Of a stretch of 64,000 nucleotides of DNA, positions 58,927-64,000 are shown in pieces. The stretch is from Staphylotrichum longicolle. Its lineage: Eukaryota > Ascomycota > Sordariomycetes > Sordariales > Chaetomiaceae. How positions within the stretch are numbered: position 1 is the stretch's first letter; each line of letters opens with the position of its first letter. The stretch covers positions 2,800,468 through 2,864,467 of the forward strand of contig JAHCVI010000005.1 of assembly GCA_019096155.1 (NCBI GenBank). Direction: 5' to 3'. The notes under the pieces are model-generated. The model had not been told where the DNA came from. It searched no databases and saw only the letters and a program-made list of their open reading frames with translations. The position numbers were made by a program, and so were the translations under genes.

Positions 58927-59645
58927 TTAGGTGCTGGAGGTCTTAGCTCCAGACCCGTTCTGGTCACTCGCGCCCGTGTTGTTCTGACGGTCAAAGGTGT
59001 CCTCCAGCTGTTTCAACGCCGACTTGAGGGAGTCGTGCATCGGGAGACCCTCGGTAAACTTGATGGCCTCACGAATGGCGATAATGCTGCCTTCGACTCC
59101 GACCACAACCGCCGTCCTGACGGCGGCCTTGCCGGTGGCGATCGTGGGCCCGCCAGTCACCTTCTGAAGGGAGACATTGTAGACATCAGACAGGTGCTTA
59201 ACCGGTGCGTAGGCGGCCTTCTTCGCCTCCTCCAAGAGCTCGGGCGACGGCTTCTTGACGACGGGGTACTTCTCCTCCACCTTGGACAGCGTCTGGTCGC
59301 CGAACTGGTCGACGCGCTGGGCGTAGGGCGACACGTATGAAAGCGGCTTGTAGAAGAGAGAGAGTATCGGAGCGCCGACCAGCTGATAGGCCGAGTTGCT
59401 CAGCTGGATCGACATCTTGCCGAGCGGGTTGGCCTGGAAAGCGCGGACACCATCTTGGACGACAGGAAGGGTCAGGAGGTGCTGCGAGTTCGTGTCAGTT
59501 GCAGTGCACACCGTGTTGAGAGGACATTCGAAAGGTGACGACATACGCGGAGAGTCGTCGAGTGCGGCGAGTCGCCGTTGACCACGACCGTTGTCCCGGA
59601 CTGCGACATGTTGGGTTGTGTGCGGTTCTGTATTCCGTTGGCCAT
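58927..59645 (-). CDS. perilipin-like lipid droplet protein (CAP20/MPL1 type)
   Basis: Two exons (59645-59547, 59481-58927) encode 217 aa. The spliced N-terminus reads TTLRHLLTLPVVQDGVRAFQ, then NPLGKMSIQLSNSAYQLVGA, a pattern typical of fungal perilipins such as Colletotrichum CAP20 and Metarhizium MPL1, which coat lipid droplets and affect appressorium turgor. Further blocks are LSYVSPYAQRVDQFGDQTLS and VEEKYPVVKKPSPELLEEAK; a hydrophobic stretch TAVVVGVEGSIIAI follows. The intron is GT-AG and in phase. An in-frame ATG at 59609 is an alternative start. Family assignment is by pattern; lipid-droplet location is inferred. Confidence 0.8.
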
Positions 59646-62207
59646 GTTAGAAAATCGCCGAACGGATGGACACCGTGCAAACTGCCAGTAAAGGGAGCAA
59701 GAAAGAAAGCGGATGTGATGGTTGACTGACTGGACTGGGCAATGCTGAGTTTGAGTCTGGTAGTTTGATGGTCGAATGGGGGTGAGTTGTGGCCGTTGGA
59801 GTACGTATGCGAAGCTGACTTCAATTGTCGACAAGAGCAGGAGCAGTAAGGGAGAGGGGAAGGGATGGAACTGGGAGAGGAAGGGCCTGGAATGTCTATT
59901 AAGGACGGCAGCTGCCACCGGAGGAAATCGAGATACAGCAGGTACAACGCCACGCCTCGCCAATGCGGATTTCATGTGCTTCTCCCAGGGAAGCTGCGCA
60001 TGCGGACAGCCAACCAGCGGCCGCTGGCGGCACTCGCTCTTTCACCCGACAGCAGACGGAACAGTCGTAATGGCACTTTTCAAGTTATCGCCATGCCGCC
60101 CGCTGCATGCGAAGGTGGGGTGCTCCGTCACTGACAACAGCCACTTAAAACGGCGAGCCACCCCTGTCTGCTAGAGATAAGCTCGCCGCTGGCATGTGAA
60201 AAGTGGCCAAGCTCTCAGCCCTGGAATCGGGCAGCAACCTCGAGCTTCCTTTCAGTTCTTTCAAATTGTCACTTGTGGCACGCCCAAGTTGCTAGTATGG
60301 CAGCATCTGCGCATACCTAATGTAGAAAAGTGATTGACGGAAGTCAATTCAGAACAAATATGCCTTCGGGACTGAGACGCCTTGGGGAGGTTCATACGGG
60401 ATTTATTGTCGATTTGGTGCCAAGATGAGGTAGCCTCACTCCTGCAGCTCGAGTTGTGGAGCGCCGCAGGATGCAGCAAACACGAGACTGCCACACCTGC
60501 GTCTTGCTTCTTGCGGACATGTTCCAGGTTGTTGGCGCGATCATTCGGCGAGATGTCCTCACCGGTGCGTGCAGAGAGGTGTACCAGACCTCATACACAG
60601 CAGCGATCTGCTGCAACACCAGGGGGCAAAATCAAGCCCTCCGGGAATTAGTCGTCCAGCTTGCAGGTCAACAACCATCTCGACAACGGCGGAGGGGATC
60701 GTTTGGTGTGTGAGCGATCGGAGAGAACCGCCAATTGACAGCCCCCACTCAGGCACGGATACCGGTTCCGTATGCCCCGCATCCGATGCAACCTGCGAGC
60801 CTCAACGAGGTTGGCGCTTCACATGTCAAAGAAAAATGCACTGATTCGTCGAGGGAGCCAGAAGGGTTCTTGTCTGGGCTTGTGCTGGAACAATGGGAGC
60901 CGCAGAGTCGGGTGTGTGTTGCGTCCGTTGCCACTATCATGCGCAAAGCCCATGACGTCTAGCCACGAGAGCCATTGAGTCTCGCTGAGGTCACATCACT
61001 TCGATCACCGCCAGTCTCGAGTCGGAGAAAGACGGCTTCGTTGACAAGATGCAAGTTCAATGCTAGCAGCTGCGGAATATCGAGGATATGAAAGGGACAG
61101 CAACAGCCACTTTCCCGAATCTTCGGCCCGAAACTTACCTTTTGCACAAAGCGCAACCATCAAAATCGTGCCCCACACAAAGCATGGTCCTGTCGCCACC
61201 CCCAGCTCCTTCGCTCGTGGAACCCTGAGCAAAAGGAACGGATTATGGATAGATTTGCTAATAGCAAGGGCTTGGCCTCGCGTCTATTGAATCTTTCTTA
61301 CACATGGCGGCATCCAAACAAACAGCGTCAACCAACGAATTGGCGAACCCGACCTTGACAGCCTGAGCGCTGTGACACACCAACCGGTTTCGTCAGTGTC
61401 AGTGCCGAGGCCACGCTTTCTTGTCTCAAAAGTCCCAGACTCGATTTGCCACTATACACGTACGCGCACACCATCACCAACTAAAACCTCGGTTGTAAAT
61501 CTTTCAAAATCGGTTTCTCGCTTTTTGGCTTGTGAGTCAATGGCAAGGTGTCATTGAGGGTGAAAAAGTGATGTAAACTCAGCGTCAGCATTTTGGTGCA
61601 AGACATTTTGGTCAACGATGTCCCTGTCACGAAACACGCTTCTCTTCACTGACCAAACACAAAAGTGACAACAAAACCACCAGAGAAAGCATGTTCCCTG
61701 ACCCGCCAGACGAGATATGATATAGGGATGAATGCACGATATACCTATAAATAGAGGCTGTCACATGCAACCGCTGCACACTTCTCAGCGTTCCATCTGG
61801 GGTTCCGACTTTCCAACCTCTGACGGACAAACTGGACCCAACTCAAAACATTTTCTCACTGAACGGCAGAAAGTGATCATGAGATCTTACAAGAGCTTCA
61901 CCCAAAAAGTAGAGACGTACAGGCTAAGGGTGAGCCAACACTAGACTGTCCTGCCCTCATGGAGGCAATGTCACACTGCACATCCATCATCGCAGAGCCA
62001 CTGATAGGGGTACTTCTTGTAAATTCAAGTCGGTAGTCAAACAGCCCTTAGCAATACGACTCAAATGACAGCTGCTTGTTCATCCCATCCGGCACATAAC
62101 TGAGCCGGATGTGTCCTTGCCTCTGGACCACAACTAACCTCAACGGCTGGCTGCCTGCCATTCAGGTCACAGAGGCATCAGCCACCCAACAAACTCACAG
62201 ATCACCA
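59646..62207. other. long intergenic region
   Basis: About 2.6 kb separates the perilipin-like gene (promoter side) and the BCD1 stop, both on the minus strand. Short frames show no motifs. A TATAAATAG box lies at 61746-61754 on the plus strand but precedes no recognisable gene or known small RNA. I found no tRNA-like or transposase sequence. Confidence 0.5.
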
Positions 62208-64000
62208 TCAGTCAGACTCATCCGACCCATAATCCACCAGGCCCCCACCGCGCGCCGTCCCTCCACCACCACCACCATCTCGAACCTCCCCATCCTCCCC
62301 ATCCTCCCCATCCTCCTCATCGCCAAGCGTGGCCGTCTCATCCCCACGATCGTCCATCTCATCCACATCCATCACCTCACCTGCCTCATCCATGGCGTAG
62401 TCTCCGTCACTGTTCACCTCCCCTTCCTCCGCCTGCGCCTCAACCTGATCCTCAACCTGTTGCGCACCAGCAACCTGACCCGTGCGCGTGAGAGAGGGGG
62501 CATCAAACCGAGCCCTCTTCCCTCCCCTGCCCTGCCGCGCACCACCACCACCCCCCCTCCTCTGACCACGATCCCAACCCCGAGATTCATCTCCCCCGCC
62601 CTCTTCCTCCCCTTCCGACCACCCGCCTCATCACCCCCTCTATTCCTGCCGCCGTACCCACCACCACCTCTCCCACTCTCTTTCCCTTCTCCCCGTCCCT
62701 CAGATGCCCCGCGGACAGCCGCGTCCTCACCAGGCCTCGCCCTCCCACCCTCCCTCCGCTTCGCCTCCCGACAACCCACCCCTTCGGCGGAGCCGCCGCC
62801 GCCCCAGCATCGCCGGCGGCGGCAGGACCACCACGGTGGGGAACTCGACCACCGTCCGCCCGGCCAGCGCGCTCGTCAGGGTTTCCGACACGCCCGGGCC
62901 GAGGGGGATGAGGGTCCTGTCTCTGCCGTGGCTCCTACTCCTCTCCTTGTTGTTTTCACCACCCGCGCTGGCCTTCGACGGGCCCGCCGCATCCACCAGA
63001 TAGAAAGACCACCTCCCCAGGCGCTCCTCCAGCGTCGTCTCTGCGTGCGGCGCGGTGGTCGTCTGGCTCCAGGCGGTGGTGACGGGGGATTGGGCGGTGT
63101 GCGGCTGGCTGGGCCAGGCGGCGGATTCTGGGTTTTGGGTCGGGACTTGGGGTGGTTGTTTCTTCTTCTTGTTGTTGTTGTAACCATTAGCAGCATGTGG
63201 TTTGCGCTTCTTCGCCGTCCCGTCGCCGTCGCCGTCGTCGTCGTTATCCGTGTCCGGTTGTTGTTGTTGTTGTTGCTGCTGTTGTGATTCGCGGGCTTGG
63301 CGGTCGAGTTGGCCGCGATGCCAGTCGAGCGTGGAAGCGAGAGCGGCGGCGAGGGGGGTGCCCTCGAGGGATTTGTAGAGGATGCGGAGGGGCTGCTGCT
63401 GGTCGTCGTCGTCGTCGTGGACGAAGCCGAGGTCGGCCGCGTTGTACACGAGCCACTCCACCTGCCAGTTAATCGTCTGTGTCCGCCGGTTCCATGCCGT
63501 CTTGTTGTCTCGCTGCCGCGCCATGCCCTTGGGCATCGTGACGGCTTCGATGTCGAGGTACCGCAGGCGGCGGCGGACGTGCTTGTCGAAGCCGTCGATC
63601 AGTGGTGGGCCCGGCGCGGGCGCCCTGCCATGTCTGTTGCCGTATGACTGGGATTGTTGGGCCGGGATGTGGTGTAGCTCGTCGCCGTACCAGACCTTCT
63701 GGAACAGCTTGTCGTCGTTGGGCGGGCGCAGCTCCTTGTCGCTGAGCAGCTGGCGGACTTCGACGACGTCCTTCTCGGCGCGCTGGCGGGCGCGCTCGAT
63801 CGAGGTGAGGAAGTTGAAGTCGTGGTCGATTCCGGCGTCGGTCTTAAGCTGGGCGAGGGGAAGAAAGGCCCGGGGGTTGCGGACGCCATCGCAGTCGGCG
63901 CGGGCCTTGTGTTTCTGGATGCAGCCCACCGAGCAGGTGCGCGCGCCGCATCGTGGACACCGGTACTTGGGCGGCTCGGTGTGACAGATGCTGCACAGGG
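62208..64000 (-). CDS. bcd1: box C/D snoRNP assembly factor BCD1 (HIT zinc finger), cut by window end, frameshifted
   Basis: The N-terminus runs off the window. What remains begins in the HIT-type zinc finger: LCSICHTEPPKYRCPRCGAR, then TCSVGCIQKHKARADCDG. BCD1 promotes assembly of box C/D snoRNPs. The central domain DAGIDHDFNFLTSIERARQR, then LRYLDIEAVTMPKGMARQRD and TINWQVEWLVYN are family-like. A poly-Gln stretch and an Asp-rich insert follow. After TVVVLPPPAMLG (~62800) the plain frame stops at 62727. The low-complexity C-terminus, including KRARFDAPSLTRTGQVAGAQ and EEGEVNSDGDYAMDEAGEVM, lies beyond two frame changes (near 62790 and near 62580). The true end is VDYGSDESD and the stop at 62208-62210. 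Confidence 0.83.

Noticed and set aside
61746..61954. TATAAATAG box with a short downstream frame
   Set aside because: No known small RNA or protein family is recognisable downstream; too little to support a gene.

Overview
This window is chromosomal DNA of a filamentous ascomycete, most likely a Sordariomycete in or near the Sordariales. The evidence is GC-rich coding sequence, many introns of about 45-80 nt with GTRNGT donors and CTNAC-like branch sites, long intergenic leaders, and typical fungal families (AcuM-like Zn2Cys6 factor, PTH11-like rhodopsin-fold protein, CAP20-like perilipin, C2H2 proteins of the RRH type). The species cannot be named from the sequence.

Layout. 0-12 kb: the start of a UFD2-type ubiquitin ligase (-), a RING/TRAF zinc-finger protein (-), an AcuM/Rds2-like gluconeogenesis regulator (+, seven exons) and a Spo22/Zip4-like meiotic TPR protein (+). 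12-16.3 kb: a complete xanthine dehydrogenase (-). 18.2-29.8 kb: an accessory-looking block with a 1028-aa C2H2 protein, a striking 1456-aa fusion of a metzincin zinc protease to a degenerate plasma-membrane Ca2+-ATPase-like P-type protein, and an unrecognised 343-aa membrane protein, all on +. 30.4-35.6 kb: an aldehyde dehydrogenase, an SCP-x-type thiolase and a small C2H2 protein. 37-39 kb: a rhodopsin-fold membrane protein with a very long acidic tail. 39.7-64 kb: mostly housekeeping genes: a mitochondrial PPR protein, mitoribosomal mS23, ALG14, IMA1, an unrecognised gene, SEC6, COX8, glutathione reductase, the mitochondrial Holliday-junction resolvase CCE1, pirin, a perilipin-like protein and the box C/D snoRNP factor BCD1 (cut by the window end).

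How the genes relate. Several metabolic genes fit oxidative, gluconeogenic or purine metabolism (AcuM-like factor, XDH, ALDH, thiolase), and several act in mitochondria (PPR, mS23, COX8, CCE1, a glutathione reductase form). They are separate transcription units; only the divergent pairs (PPR/mS23, ALG14/IMA1, GLR1/CCE1) share promoter DNA.

The most unusual object is the metzincin-pseudoATPase fusion at 22613-27142. It keeps a full zinc site (HExxHxxGxxH plus Met-turn) but lacks the phosphorylated Asp, the TM4 Ca2+-ligand Glu and an intact GDGxND motif. It reads as a membrane-anchored, probably cytosol-facing protease on a pump-derived scaffold.

A second, technical theme is that six housekeeping genes (UFD2, SPO22, IMA1, GLR1, CCE1, BCD1) need single-base corrections, mostly one missing G or C in a G/C run, to read as their families do. 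This suggests consensus errors in G/C homopolymers rather than decay, and exon boundaries in those genes should be treated with care.
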